DNA from: Saprospiraceae bacterium
GTDB lineage: Bacteria > Bacteroidota > Bacteroidia > Chitinophagales > Saprospiraceae
Assembly (NCBI GenBank): GCA_022844565.1
Contig: JALHLK010000011.1
Coordinates: 57,043 to 121,042, forward strand
Direction of reading: 5' to 3'
Length of the DNA: 64,000 nucleotides
The translations under genes and the position numbers were made by a program. Positions within the stretch are counted from its first letter, which is position 1. Every line of letters begins with the position of its first letter. Below, in pieces: positions 54,656 through 63,486 of this stretch. The notes below the pieces were generated by a model that was not told the DNA's origin, did no database searches, and saw only the letters and a program-made list of their open reading frames with translations.

Positions 54656-55106
54656 GAAGTAGGATTTTTTAATATAACGAATAAATCTTGTAGAATGTAC
54701 TTGATTTAATTATTTAAGTTGGCGATAATACCTTTTTGGGGTTGGAATTCATAAAATCAATTATATCCAAATTAAGCATTAGACTTTGTAATTAAAGGAA
54801 ATTTGGCAAAATAGCTATGAGGCTCGGAAATTTTAAACCGCAGACGTCGTAAACCACGTTGAGGATTTAAAATTGAGAACAGAAATAGATATAAAGTCAT
54901 AATTTTCTTGTAATAAATTTCTAATGATTAATTTGGGTAATATGCAAAAATTACAATCTTATAAGGTTAAAATAACAAAAATTATTTATGGTTCTGATCG
55001 CAGTTTAATTGGTATTTCAGAATTCTATTTTTACGTTCGTTAAATTCTTTATGGCTATTTTATATCTTTGGTGTTCACTTGCATGACATAAAATCTAAAT
55101 TGAAGT
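54656..55106. other. 450-base intergenic gap between divergent regulator genes
   Basis: The gap separates the leftward Crp/Fnr and rightward LytTR genes. It is AT-rich with no gene or strong repeat. The only feature I can support is the -7 element at 55063-55070. Confidence 0.4.
55063..55070 (+). promoter_or_regulatory. -7 promoter element for the LytTR gene
   Basis: TATCTTTG matches TAnnTTTG, 37 bases upstream of the ATG at 55107. Confidence 0.4.
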
Positions 55107-55979
55107 ATGAACACAATTCTAAGTACCCCATACCCAAAATCGACAGTTTTTAAGTTTGTCAAATTTTTAGCTGCCATTAGTCTTATGGTTACCTTTATTT
55201 TGGTTGTTTTTCAGCCATATGGTACTGCTTCTTTTTCTCATGCATACAAATATTTGATCTTAGCAGGATATGGTATAGTTATATTCTTATCTGGCTCGAT
55301 ATTTTTTATATTTATTAATCAACTATTGAGTGAATCTGCCAAGGACAGGTGGACAGTTGGATATGAAATAAGCCTACTTCTTTCTACTGTTCTGATAAGT
55401 CAGTTTGCTTGTTTTTATTATTGGGTTTGGCTTTTTGACGCTAGCATCAGTTTAAAGTCGTTTATAAACTTTTTAATTGTTGCTATGTCAGTTTCAATTT
55501 TGCCAGTTGGTTTTTACTTATTGTATATCTATCAGAAATATCGCGATGTGCAACATGCCATTTCTTCTACTGGTACCGCAGCTGGGCAAGAAGAATTAAA
55601 AAATAATTTTTTTGATCAGGATACTAAGCAATCAAATCCTGATGAGCGTAATTTTACCATTGCCGGTACTGGCAAACGAGAAAAATACGTTTTTCAATCA
55701 AAAAACTTAATTTTTATTGTGGCCGAAGATAATTACATAATTGTTCATTCGATGGAAAATCAAAAACTTAAAAAATGGATGATCCGAGCTACAATGAATG
55801 AAGTAGAAAGTCAATTGAACGCTGATTTTATAAGAATCCATAGATCCTATATAATTAATAAAAATTACATAGATCATATAACTGGTAACGTCACGAATAC
55901 ACGCCTAAAGCTTCAATCAATCGATGGAGAATTGCCTGTATCGAGGGGTAAGGTGGCGGTTATTCGTCAATTACAATAA
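55107..55979 (+). CDS. LytTR DNA-binding regulator with N-terminal membrane domain
   Basis: A 290-residue protein. Four hydrophobic helices (about 20-145) form a membrane domain; a linker follows. The LytTR DNA-binding domain (about 185-290) has FIVAEDNYIIVHS and FIRIHRSYIINKNYIDHI, which are the family hallmarks. Membrane-anchored LytTR proteins without a receiver domain are frequent in Bacteroidota. It may regulate the following gene (56145), 165 bases downstream and itself a membrane protein. Confidence 0.9.
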   Translation: MNTILSTPYPKSTVFKFVKFLAAISLMVTFILVVFQPYGTASFSHAYKYLILAGYGIVIFLSGSIFFIFINQLLSESAKDRWTVGYEISLLLSTVLISQFACFYYWVWLFDASISLKSFINFLIVAMSVSILPVGFYLLYIYQKYRDVQHAISSTGTAAGQEELKNNFFDQDTKQSNPDERNFTIAGTGKREKYVFQSKNLIFIVAEDNYIIVHSMENQKLKKWMIRATMNEVESQLNADFIRIHRSYIINKNYIDHITGNVTNTRLKLQSIDGELPVSRGKVAVIRQLQ

Positions 55980-56144
55980 TTTATAGAGTAGAGATAAGTA
56001 TCTGAATATCAATTATTATGTGGTAAAATGCAAATTTTGATTGTTGCAATTCGCCACAATGGATTGCACTCTACCACTCTAATTTGAAGGTTGTGTAAAA
56101 AGACTTCACTTTTGTGTCATTGAATTATTTAAAATCATTTTATC

Positions 56145-57590
56145 ATGACATTAGCAACATTAATTATCATCGTTCATGCAGCATTAGGTGGCATTGCATT
56201 ATTCAGTGGATCCGTCGCATCTATAGTACCAAAAGGAAGTACTTCTCACAGAAGGGCAGGAAGGATATTTTTTTATTCTGGTTTTATCAGTATTTTCTTG
56301 AGTTTGATTGTGGTCGCCTTTCCTGGGCATTGGAATCCTTTTTTATTATCTATTGGTATTTTTAGCTTATACTTCTTAATCATAGGTTTTAGGTCATCAA
56401 AGTATAAAAATTTAGACCATACATTTCTTGTTGATAAAATATTGACATGGTTGATGGCTGTAATATGCGTGGCTATGATCGTTTTACCAATACTTTTACT
56501 TCAAGTTATTAATGTAGTTACCACGGTTTTTGGTTTACTTGGATTGGTATTGTGCTTTAGAAATTTATTTGCTTATGCGGAAGCTACGAAAGTAAGGATC
56601 AATTGGCTTAGCTTTCACATTATCCATATGTCGGGCGGTTTTATTTCTATCGTAAGTGCTTTTTTGGTTGTTAATGAGTTTTTACCTACAATTATCAATT
56701 GGTTTTTGCCGACAATTGTCGGTACAAGTTTAATCTTTTTCAGTCTTAAAAAATACGTTGGAGTTAGCAAAAAGTTAAATTTAAGTAAAGCTACCTTGTT
56801 ACTATTTTTGATTTTGATTTCAACACTTTTAAACGGACAAGATCATCAAAATAATCCTAAAAATAGAGATATCACCTTGAAAATTGGACTGTCAAAAGCA
56901 CAACTTAAAGATGATCGATTAAGTGGTAAAATCCACCATTCGTGGGCACCAAAATTTAGCATTTCTCATATTGAAGTAAAGGAAAACTCACGCAATCATT
57001 TTCAAGTGGATTTTGTATCTATGAAATTCAGTAAGTCAGATAAAATATTTAATATTAATTCTATAAACTCTAATGTTCATTTCGCCTATCAAAGAAAAGT
57101 AGCTGATGGCACTTGGCTTGGAGGGTATATCAATACGCTGTCACTCATTAATTTTCCAAAAAATCCTGGCCAATCTTTTTTTGTAAATAATCCTGTGAAC
57201 TATACTATATCTAATTCGTTTGGGCCTTCTTTGACCTATTCCCGTGGATTTGATAACAATTTTAATGTGGCAAGTACTATCCAAACAGCAGCTCTAAGCT
57301 ATGTGATTCAACCAATTTATGGACATCCATATCCTGAAAAATTTATGGAAGAAAGTGTTTTTAGCCCTACAAAAGGAAAGATGGTCGGGCCATTACTCCG
57401 AAGTGGAAAACTTCTCTCTTTCAAAAAGTTTAGACACATGAACATTCAAATGAGTCTGTTTTATGTCTTTGACAACAATTTTAAAGCAGGTGTAGATTAT
57501 AATTACAGCAATTATATGGCCAATGCCAATGGTAAAGCTGTAAGGATGAACAATCACGATTTTTTCATCACCACTGGCCTTTTGTACTAA
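56145..57590 (+). CDS. inner-membrane protein fused to an outer-membrane-barrel-like domain
   Basis: A 481-residue frame with two parts. Residues 1-205 have about seven hydrophobic helices, start LATLIIIVHAALGGIALFSG, and match DUF2306-like small membrane proteins that normally end here. Residues 212-232 (KATLLLFLILISTLLNGQ) look like a signal peptide with cleavage after NGQ. Residues 235-481 are strand-rich and end FITTGLLY, as secreted or outer-membrane barrels do. No ATG starts the second part. Either two genes fused when a stop was lost, or the chain is cut internally. The reading frame is uninterrupted. Confidence 0.7.
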   Translation: MTLATLIIIVHAALGGIALFSGSVASIVPKGSTSHRRAGRIFFYSGFISIFLSLIVVAFPGHWNPFLLSIGIFSLYFLIIGFRSSKYKNLDHTFLVDKILTWLMAVICVAMIVLPILLLQVINVVTTVFGLLGLVLCFRNLFAYAEATKVRINWLSFHIIHMSGGFISIVSAFLVVNEFLPTIINWFLPTIVGTSLIFFSLKKYVGVSKKLNLSKATLLLFLILISTLLNGQDHQNNPKNRDITLKIGLSKAQLKDDRLSGKIHHSWAPKFSISHIEVKENSRNHFQVDFVSMKFSKSDKIFNINSINSNVHFAYQRKVADGTWLGGYINTLSLINFPKNPGQSFFVNNPVNYTISNSFGPSLTYSRGFDNNFNVASTIQTAALSYVIQPIYGHPYPEKFMEESVFSPTKGKMVGPLLRSGKLLSFKKFRHMNIQMSLFYVFDNNFKAGVDYNYSNYMANANGKAVRMNNHDFFITTGLLY

Positions 57591-57622
57591 TTAATTTCTT
57601 AAAGAAAAAAAATATATATATA

Positions 57623-58606
57623 ATGAAAGTTTTAAATTTATTTATCGCCCTTTTATTAGTTTGCTCTTCTTCACTTGCACAAAAAAAGTCGGGCGCTATT
57701 GCTATGTACAACGAATTTTGGAATTGGGTAGACAAAAATTACATCTATTTTGATGCTAAGAAAGTGGATTGGAAGGCTGTCTACCAAAAATATGCACCAA
57801 CGATTTCAGATAGCACATCAGAAGAAGAATTGTTTAAAGCAATGGATCAATCTATACTTGCACTCAAAGATTCCCATAGTGTAATCTCTAAGCAGGATAA
57901 AACAGGTAGTTTCTACAACTATAAAGCAGGATATGAAATACACGATGACTTTAAGATAGTGAAGAAAAATTATATAGTTGATTCGCTATCTGGCTCAAAA
58001 ATCATGTTTTCTGGACTGCTCAAAGGTAATATTGGGTATATCCGTTTGGCTAATTTTTCACTTACGCCAGATTTTTATAAGGCATTGCGTAACCTGAAGG
58101 CGCTCAAAGTCGAAAAGATCATCATTGATATCCGTAGCAATGGTGGGGGAAATTCTAATCCGGTGCCTGCTCTTTTAAGTCAATTTGTGACAGAAAGACT
58201 GGCCTTAGGAGCTTATATCGAAAAAACTGGACCAGGACGTAACGATGTTACCAAACCAATTTTGATTTATACAGAACCTAAATCAAATGACACTTGGAAT
58301 GTTCCCATCGTTGTGTTGATAAATAGGGTATCTTATAGTGCCTCCTCCTATTTTGCTGGAATGGTAAAAGGACTCCCAAATATGAAGCTGGTAGGGCAAA
58401 CCACAGGTGGGGGTGCAGGTGGTCATTTAGGCTATCAATTGAGCAATGGATGGTTGATTAGAGTTTCAGTTAGTGACTTCATTGATAAGGACAAAAGAAG
58501 TATTGAACTTGGTGTCGAGCCCGATATTTATATTGAAAATACCAAGGAGGACATAAAGGCAGGTTTGGATAAAATGTTAGAAAAGGCGATGGAAATAAAG
58601 TTTTAG
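57623..58606 (+). CDS. S41-family peptidase, secreted
   Basis: A 327-residue protein with a signal peptide (about 1-20, ending SLAQ). An N-terminal helical part (about 25-85, WNWVDKNYIYFDAKKVDW) is followed by the S41 core: IRLANFS, IIDIRSNGGGNS, VVLINRVSYSASSYFAGM (catalytic Ser region) and LVGQTTGGGAGG. No PDZ domain is evident, fitting the tricorn/IRBP-like branch. It lies 32 bases after the fusion gene and is likely co-transcribed. Confidence 0.88.
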   Translation: MKVLNLFIALLLVCSSSLAQKKSGAIAMYNEFWNWVDKNYIYFDAKKVDWKAVYQKYAPTISDSTSEEELFKAMDQSILALKDSHSVISKQDKTGSFYNYKAGYEIHDDFKIVKKNYIVDSLSGSKIMFSGLLKGNIGYIRLANFSLTPDFYKALRNLKALKVEKIIIDIRSNGGGNSNPVPALLSQFVTERLALGAYIEKTGPGRNDVTKPILIYTEPKSNDTWNVPIVVLINRVSYSASSYFAGMVKGLPNMKLVGQTTGGGAGGHLGYQLSNGWLIRVSVSDFIDKDKRSIELGVEPDIYIENTKEDIKAGLDKMLEKAMEIKF

Positions 58607-58649
58607 TGTTCGCGTGTCCATCGCATCTCCACGGGAAACGACGAACACT
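58605..58649. terminator. hairpin between convergent genes
   Basis: AGTGTTCG (58605-58612) and CGAACACT (58642-58649) form a perfect 8-bp stem that begins within the S41 stop codon, with CGTG/CACG pairing inside the loop. It sits between the S41 and cytochrome c peroxidase genes and could end transcription from both sides. T-runs are weak. Confidence 0.5.
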
Positions 58650-58669
58650 TAGTTGTTGTAGCTAGTATT

Positions 58670-59845
58670 TTATTTGAAAGGATTACTCCATTTTTTTTCT
58701 GTAGTAACACTATTATCCGTTAATGTTTTTAGAAAAGCAACTAGTGCAGCTTTTTGTGAACTATTAAGATTTAGTCTGACAGGATTACCATTGGGATCTT
58801 TTAAAGCTGGCGAAAGTGTTGGGTGTGCTTTAATTCCACTATTATAATGCTCAACTACTTGTTCTAAAGTAGCAAATCTACCATCGTGCATATAAGGTGC
58901 GGTAAGTTCAATATTTCGTAAACTCGTCGTTTTAAATCTTCCAACAAATATAGGATTAGAAATAACCGCTCCAGCTCCTAAATCAGTAGTAGAAGTTAAA
59001 TCCAATCCATTGTTTTGTGGACCAGGATTGGAACTGATAAAGGCTTCTGTAGTATGACAACCAAAACAAGCACCTCCACCGTTAGGTATGTTTTGAAAGA
59101 ATATGTTTTTGCCTGTATTTTCTGATGTTGTAAAATTCGGAAAATTTGCACCAGGAGAAGCTACCATCGATCTCCCTTGGTCATATTTACTTGAATAACT
59201 CACTATACTTCTAACGAATTGAGCTAAGGCTTTTGATATTTTATCAGAAGTAACTTCTGTTGAGCCAAATGCTTTTTGAAACAATATGGGGTAATAGGAC
59301 TGCTCTCGAACTTTACTCACAACTTTTTCCAAAGTCATTCCCATTTCTACAGAGTCTTGAAATGGCATTAACACTTGTTGTTCTAAAGTAGTGGCTCTTT
59401 CGTCCCAGAAAAAGCGCCCACGTTGGTAAAATCGAGCATTAATTAATGTCATGGAATGTCGTCCAGTTTTACCACCGTTAAATCCTAAACTTAAAATCGC
59501 GTCATCCGAAAAACCTTTGTCTTGTTTGTGGCAAGAAGCACAAGCAATAGTCCCGTTTGCACTTAATTTTTTGTCATAAAACAATACTCTTCCAAGAGTT
59601 GCACCATCATTAGTAATCGGATTGGTAGTAGGTGTATTGTCTGTGCCGTTTATAGATGTTGGCAAAGGCCCCGGTGTATTAGTTGTAAAGTGGCTAGGCA
59701 AGTTAAGCCTTGCATAGTCAAAAGGTGTTTCTGTCAAGTTCAAAACACTTTCTTCATTAAATCCTCCGTCATCTTTATTACAAGAAATGACACCAAAAAC
59801 TGCAATTAAAATTGCAGTTATCATCATTGATTTATTATTCATCAT
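58670..59845 (-). CDS. diheme cytochrome c peroxidase (MauG/CcpA-like), lipoprotein
   Basis: A 391-residue periplasmic lipoprotein (lipobox ISC, cysteine at residue 22). Two heme motifs are seen, CASCH and CFGCH, with NARFYQRGRFFWDERATTLEQQ between them, typical of the bacterial diheme peroxidase family. The C-terminal YMHDGRFATLEQVVEHYNSG is the family signature. Reduces hydrogen peroxide with electrons from a cytochrome. It is the last gene of a cluster with an ECF sigma factor, which may control it. Confidence 0.93.
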   Translation of the reverse strand: MMNNKSMMITAILIAVFGVISCNKDDGGFNEESVLNLTETPFDYARLNLPSHFTTNTPGPLPTSINGTDNTPTTNPITNDGATLGRVLFYDKKLSANGTIACASCHKQDKGFSDDAILSLGFNGGKTGRHSMTLINARFYQRGRFFWDERATTLEQQVLMPFQDSVEMGMTLEKVVSKVREQSYYPILFQKAFGSTEVTSDKISKALAQFVRSIVSYSSKYDQGRSMVASPGANFPNFTTSENTGKNIFFQNIPNGGGACFGCHTTEAFISSNPGPQNNGLDLTSTTDLGAGAVISNPIFVGRFKTTSLRNIELTAPYMHDGRFATLEQVVEHYNSGIKAHPTLSPALKDPNGNPVRLNLNSSQKAALVAFLKTLTDNSVTTEKKWSNPFK

Positions 59846-59996
59846 ATTCTTTTGAATTTCTAATTTTTAATTATTTTTTTTACTTAGACCGGTAGTTTTT
59901 ATAATTCCTTCGGTGGCAATTACTATTTTTTTGAAAAAGAAACCAAGATCTAATAAAAAGAGGATATCAATATTTTGATTTTACTGTTTTGATCTA

Positions 59997-60449
59997 CTAA
60001 TTTCCATCAGGATGTGGAGGCCTTTTAGGGGGGTGAGGCTGTAAAATTTGTTGCAATGCTTTATTTTTAAACTTTTCGAAGTATGGTTTTTGGTTGTCAT
60101 TTAAAATCCTTTCTATATCCATAAAATGTTGCTCGGTTACTTTTATTTTTTCACTTTCAATAGTAGAAACTAACGTTAGAATAGAATCTTTGGGTTGATG
60201 AAAATAATCATCTGTAAGATTATTTTGCTTTTGCTGTAAATCTTTGATTTGCTCTTTATGTTTATCCACAAGTGCAAAAAATCCTTTTTTTTGTTCATTA
60301 TTTAATTGCATCAGTTCAGCCGCATGATTTTTTAGATTAGCTTTTGGATCTTGATGTGGTTTTGGTCTAAATAACATTGCTCCTAATTGCAATAGATTTA
60401 ATACAATAAGAATAGCTATGCTTATTTTGTAAAAAGTTTCTTTTTTCAT
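59997..60449 (-). CDS. Spy/CpxP-like periplasmic stress protein
   Basis: A 150-residue protein with one N-terminal hydrophobic helix (about 8-27) and a helical, Lys/Gln-rich remainder of the periplasmic heavy-metal sensor/Spy type. LMQLNNEQKKGFFALVDKH and the repeat-like ILNDNQKPYFEKFK replace the usual LTxxQ boxes. The C-terminus is Pro/His-rich (HPPKRPPHPDG), which may bind metals. It is one base downstream of the anti-sigma-like gene, so it may be a signal-sensing part of this sigma system. Confidence 0.75.
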   Translation of the reverse strand: MKKETFYKISIAILIVLNLLQLGAMLFRPKPHQDPKANLKNHAAELMQLNNEQKKGFFALVDKHKEQIKDLQQKQNNLTDDYFHQPKDSILTLVSTIESEKIKVTEQHFMDIERILNDNQKPYFEKFKNKALQQILQPHPPKRPPHPDGN

Positions 60450-60450
60450 T

Positions 60451-60750
60451 CTAATCGTAAATTGAGTAATTGGTTAATAAATTATTTTCAACTTTGTAAT
60501 TATAGTCATTGGGTTGTTCTGTTTGAATACTTGATTTAAACACAAAAATATTTATCACTATCAAAACACAAGCCGCGGCTGCCACCCACTTCAAATGCTT
60601 AAGAGGTATCATTTTAATGACCTTCTCTTTTGGCAATTTCTGTGAGATTTTGGCAAACAAATCTGCACTTGGCTCGGCTCTTTGTATGCCTTCCAAACTT
60701 TGTAGTACTTCATTTGCCCATTGTTCTTTATTTTTCATTTCCTTCATCAC
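60451..60750 (-). CDS. anti-sigma-factor-like single-pass membrane protein
   Basis: A 99-residue protein with a soluble N-terminus (about 1-48) and a single membrane helix (about 53-70). The N-terminal segment WANEVLQSLEGIQRAEPSADLFAKI and the downstream position behind an ECF sigma gene fit a small anti-sigma factor. It ends in a short periplasmic tail. It lies 19 bases after the sigma stop and one base before the Spy-like gene. Confidence 0.75.
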   Translation of the reverse strand: MMKEMKNKEQWANEVLQSLEGIQRAEPSADLFAKISQKLPKEKVIKMIPLKHLKWVAAAACVLIVINIFVFKSSIQTEQPNDYNYKVENNLLTNYSIYD

Positions 60751-60769
60751 TTTTCTTTTGACATCATTT

Positions 60770-61330
60770 TTATACTTTTCCTTCGGGGTAATAAGAAATT
60801 AATTTTTTCTTTAAATTTGTTTTGGCTCTTTGAAGCAAACTTTCTACCGATTTTAGAGAGGTTTCCATGATATCTGACACTTCCTGCTGCGGCAATCCTT
60901 CCACGTAACTCAAAATAAAAGCTGTTTTCTGATTTTCTATTAAAGTATCAATAGCAGAAAATAAAAGTTTTGCATTTTCTTGATTCTCCAATAAAATCCC
61001 AGGATGCTCAAAGTTTATCTTATGATATTCTTGTACTTCGTTATTGGCTGTTGGTCTTCTTTGTCGTTTATCAATTTGGTTGAGAGATTTATTTACAGTT
61101 ATTCGATAGATCCAAGTACTCACTTTGGCATCCCCTTTAAAAGTGTGTGCTTTTTCATAGATGGTTAAAAACACATCTTGTAAAATTTCCTCGGCATCTT
61201 CTACATTTTGCAAATAACCCAAAGCTGTATTGTACACTTTGTCCTTATATAAAAGGTACAAATCATGAAAGGCTTTTTGGTCTCCCAGTGCTATTTGTCC
61301 TACGATTTTATGAATATTAATAGTTGTCAA
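60770..61330 (-). CDS. ECF RNA polymerase sigma factor
   Basis: A 186-residue ECF sigma factor. Region 2: NVEDAEEILQDVFLTIYEKA and STWIYRITVNKSLNQIDKRQRR. Region 4: GLPQQEVSDIMETSLKSVESLLQRAKTNLKK. It heads the leftward operon sigma, anti-sigma-like, Spy-like and, 150 bases further on, a cytochrome c peroxidase, suggesting a peroxide or envelope-stress response. Confidence 0.93.
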   Translation of the reverse strand: MTTINIHKIVGQIALGDQKAFHDLYLLYKDKVYNTALGYLQNVEDAEEILQDVFLTIYEKAHTFKGDAKVSTWIYRITVNKSLNQIDKRQRRPTANNEVQEYHKINFEHPGILLENQENAKLLFSAIDTLIENQKTAFILSYVEGLPQQEVSDIMETSLKSVESLLQRAKTNLKKKLISYYPEGKV

Positions 61331-61439
61331 GTTTTACATGATTGTTGATGCAAGCTGATTATTTTTTTTCAATTTACTCAATTTTACGGTAGTTAATTTA
61401 TTTCAGAAAAGTTCATGTGTTTAAATTGGCTATAAGGTG

Positions 61440-61552
61440 TAGTATATACAAAGTAGGCGATTGAGTGGTTCAGACTTGGCAACCTTTATAAAGTAGGAGC
61501 GGGCTACAAAAATTGAATTTACCACTTTTGCACCTATTTTGTATATACATTG
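61440..61552. repeat. imperfect long palindrome, about 113 bp
   Basis: GTATATACAAAGTAGGCG in the left arm pairs with CACCTATTTTGTATATAC in the right arm, with two G-T type mismatches. AGTGGT and ACCACT inside extend the stem. The ends lie at about 61440 and 61552. GTTGAAC right after it fits GTTRRRY, but no RYYYAAC partner is found at the left end, so this is not a full attC site. It lies upstream of the ECF sigma gene. Confidence 0.6.
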
Positions 61553-61629
61553 TTGAACTAAACCTTCAGTAGCTATTTACTTCGATTTCTTATCTTCATC
61601 GAATTATTTAATCATAAAAAATATCCAAA

Positions 61630-62090
61630 ATGAATAAGGAAAAAGAGCAAACATTGTCTGCTAGCACTTGCGACAAAGTTAGAGGATTCAATGAACTTAG
61701 TGAAAACTTTCCTAAAAATATTTCAATTCAAGGAAAAAGGTGAAAACACTTTTAAAAATTAGGCGATGTATTTAGTTATAATTGCCTTGCACTTTGAATG
61801 TTTGTCAACAGGGTTAGATGAAGATCAGATCAATGATTATCTGTATTTACAAACAAAATAGGTTACTCCATCTGATTCCTATTTTAAAAAAAATCAAGGT
61901 CTGGAAAGTATTAAAAACTACAAATCACCTCGATGTAAAGTATATGAACCCAAAGATTCTACATCTACACTTTACGCAAACTTCATTGTCTTTTTTTCTC
62001 AATGTTTGGTACCACAAGCGTAGGTTCCTTTCAACAGTAAAGCGTTCATGCTAGGCATTTCATGTCGCACGAACGCTTTGCTGTGGTGTG
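61630..62090 (+). pseudogene. degraded element, copy 2 of a pair with 24.2-24.5 kb
   Basis: An ATG at 61630 opens 37 codons (MNKEKEQTLSAS, then DKVRGFNELSENFPKN) before a TGA. The sequence beyond continues to align with 24197-24360 up to 61826, and the tail 62044-62079 aligns with 24449-24484. The frame at 61818-62054 (KVLKTTNHLD ...) may be a further piece. Both copies are dead and look like remnants of one mobile gene, perhaps a transposase, though I cannot place the family. Confidence 0.5.
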
Positions 62091-62107
62091 CTGTTTTTAA
62101 TCTTCTT

Positions 62108-62632
62108 TTATTTAGTATTACAAGCTGTCGAGCAATCTGTAGTCTGTGAACAACATCCAGTTTTTGAGGTGTCACATTGAATGGAAGCCTTGTCTATCAA
62201 TTCTGTTTTTGTAGTACAGCTGCTATCTTTTGCATTGAGTTTTGAAAAATAGGGGTAAGTCCACAAAATAGCGCTCATAATTGTAATTGCCCAAAGAAAA
62301 GATTTCGATTGAATAAAAATTGTCTTTTTAGGTGTTGAACAACAATCTGAACTACAATTGCTATTTTCAGAATTACAACAATCAGCGTCTTTTGGTTTAT
62401 ATGCCTTATAAAAAGCATATGATAAACTCAAAATGGTAAGAATCAAGAAAAATGGTGTAAGTTTTTCAAAGAATTTCAAACTAGAACTTGAAATTCCAAT
62501 GAACCCAAAAAGTGCAAAACTGCCACAGCAACCACTTGCTGCACAAGCAACTCCACAAGCTCCTCCGCAACTTGCAAAGAGTGCACCTATACTTGAAAAT
62601 AGTGCTAAAAATCTTGATTTGATTGTTTTCAT
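62108..62632 (-). CDS. Cys-rich membrane protein next to arsM
   Basis: A 174-residue protein with three or four hydrophobic segments and 21 cysteines. The N-terminus CGGACGVACAASGCCGSF resembles a metal-transporter (MerT-like) first helix. A cytoplasmic or periplasmic Cys-rich loop (DCCNSENSNCSSDCC) follows, and the C-terminus ends CDTSKTGCCSQTTDC. Many thiols beside an arsenite methyltransferase suggest binding or export of arsenic or another soft metal. It lies three bases behind arsM. The exact family is not recognised. Confidence 0.75.
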   Translation of the reverse strand: MKTIKSRFLALFSSIGALFASCGGACGVACAASGCCGSFALFGFIGISSSSLKFFEKLTPFFLILTILSLSYAFYKAYKPKDADCCNSENSNCSSDCCSTPKKTIFIQSKSFLWAITIMSAILWTYPYFSKLNAKDSSCTTKTELIDKASIQCDTSKTGCCSQTTDCSTACNTK

Positions 62633-62635
62633 ACA

Positions 62636-63427
62636 TTAAGGTTTTTTAGCGTTGATTGTTATACTGATGATTGCACTTTTTTGCTTTCTATACGCTTCAA
62701 GTTCTGTTTTGTTGATATATTGTAAAAGCAAACTGTCAGGTAAATTGATTTCGTGTTCCTTTCTTATTTCTAAATTTTGAAATCCTACGTTTTCAATTAC
62801 CGATAAATATTCGTTTTTCTCTAAAGCACCGGAGACGCATCCTGCATACATTTCTGCTGCGTATAATATTCCTTTTGGTAAATCTGAATTGAGAACAATA
62901 TCTGAAATACTAAAATGTCCCCCTGATTTTAACACTCGAAAAACTTCTTGATATGCTTTATTTTTATTGGGTACCAAATTCATCACACAGTTGCTGATGA
63001 CCACATCAACAGATTGTGAGGGTATTGGTAATTCTTCAATGTCGCCCAAAATAAATTCTACATTCTCAAAACCTAACTTGCTTTTGTTCTCATTTGCTTT
63101 TTCTACCATTGCTTCGGTAAAATCCACTCCGATTACCTTTCCTAATTCTCCAACTTGATTTCGTGCGATAAAGACATCATTTCCTGCTCCCGAACCAAGG
63201 TCTAAAACGGTGTTTCCTTTTTGAATGTCTGCAATTTCCGTAGGTAAACCACAGCCTAAACCATAGTCTGCAACTTCCTGATAGCCTTCTACTTTTTCGT
63301 AGTTTTCATCTAAAAATGATACTGATTTTTCTGGTGCACAACAAGATGTACTACATCCACACCCGCTACCATTTTTTACTGCTGCTGTGTATGTTTGTTT
63401 CACAGACTCTTTAATGTTCTTTGTCAT
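62636..63427 (-). CDS. arsM: arsenite S-adenosylmethionine methyltransferase ArsM
   Basis: A 263-residue methyltransferase that methylates As(III). The SAM motif is VLDLGSGAGNDVF (about 74-86). The three arsenic-binding cysteines are present: Cys59 in GLGCGLP, Cys147 in NCVMNL and Cys197 in AGCVSGAL. An N-terminal Cys-rich tag (GCGCSTSCC, residues 22-30) is a feature of many ArsM proteins. It stands between sigZ upstream and the Cys-rich membrane protein downstream, an arsenic resistance cluster. Confidence 0.95.
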   Translation of the reverse strand: MTKNIKESVKQTYTAAVKNGSGCGCSTSCCAPEKSVSFLDENYEKVEGYQEVADYGLGCGLPTEIADIQKGNTVLDLGSGAGNDVFIARNQVGELGKVIGVDFTEAMVEKANENKSKLGFENVEFILGDIEELPIPSQSVDVVISNCVMNLVPNKNKAYQEVFRVLKSGGHFSISDIVLNSDLPKGILYAAEMYAGCVSGALEKNEYLSVIENVGFQNLEIRKEHEINLPDSLLLQYINKTELEAYRKQKSAIISITINAKKP

Positions 63428-63486
63428 TGTATTATGTTTTTAAAATTTATACACAATAGACGCAGATTAAAAAAAAGGACGCAAAA

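Noticed and set aside
61440-61560. attC site beside the ECF sigma gene
   Set aside because: GTTGAAC at the right end fits, but there is no RYYYAAC partner at the left end and no cassette gene in the right place.
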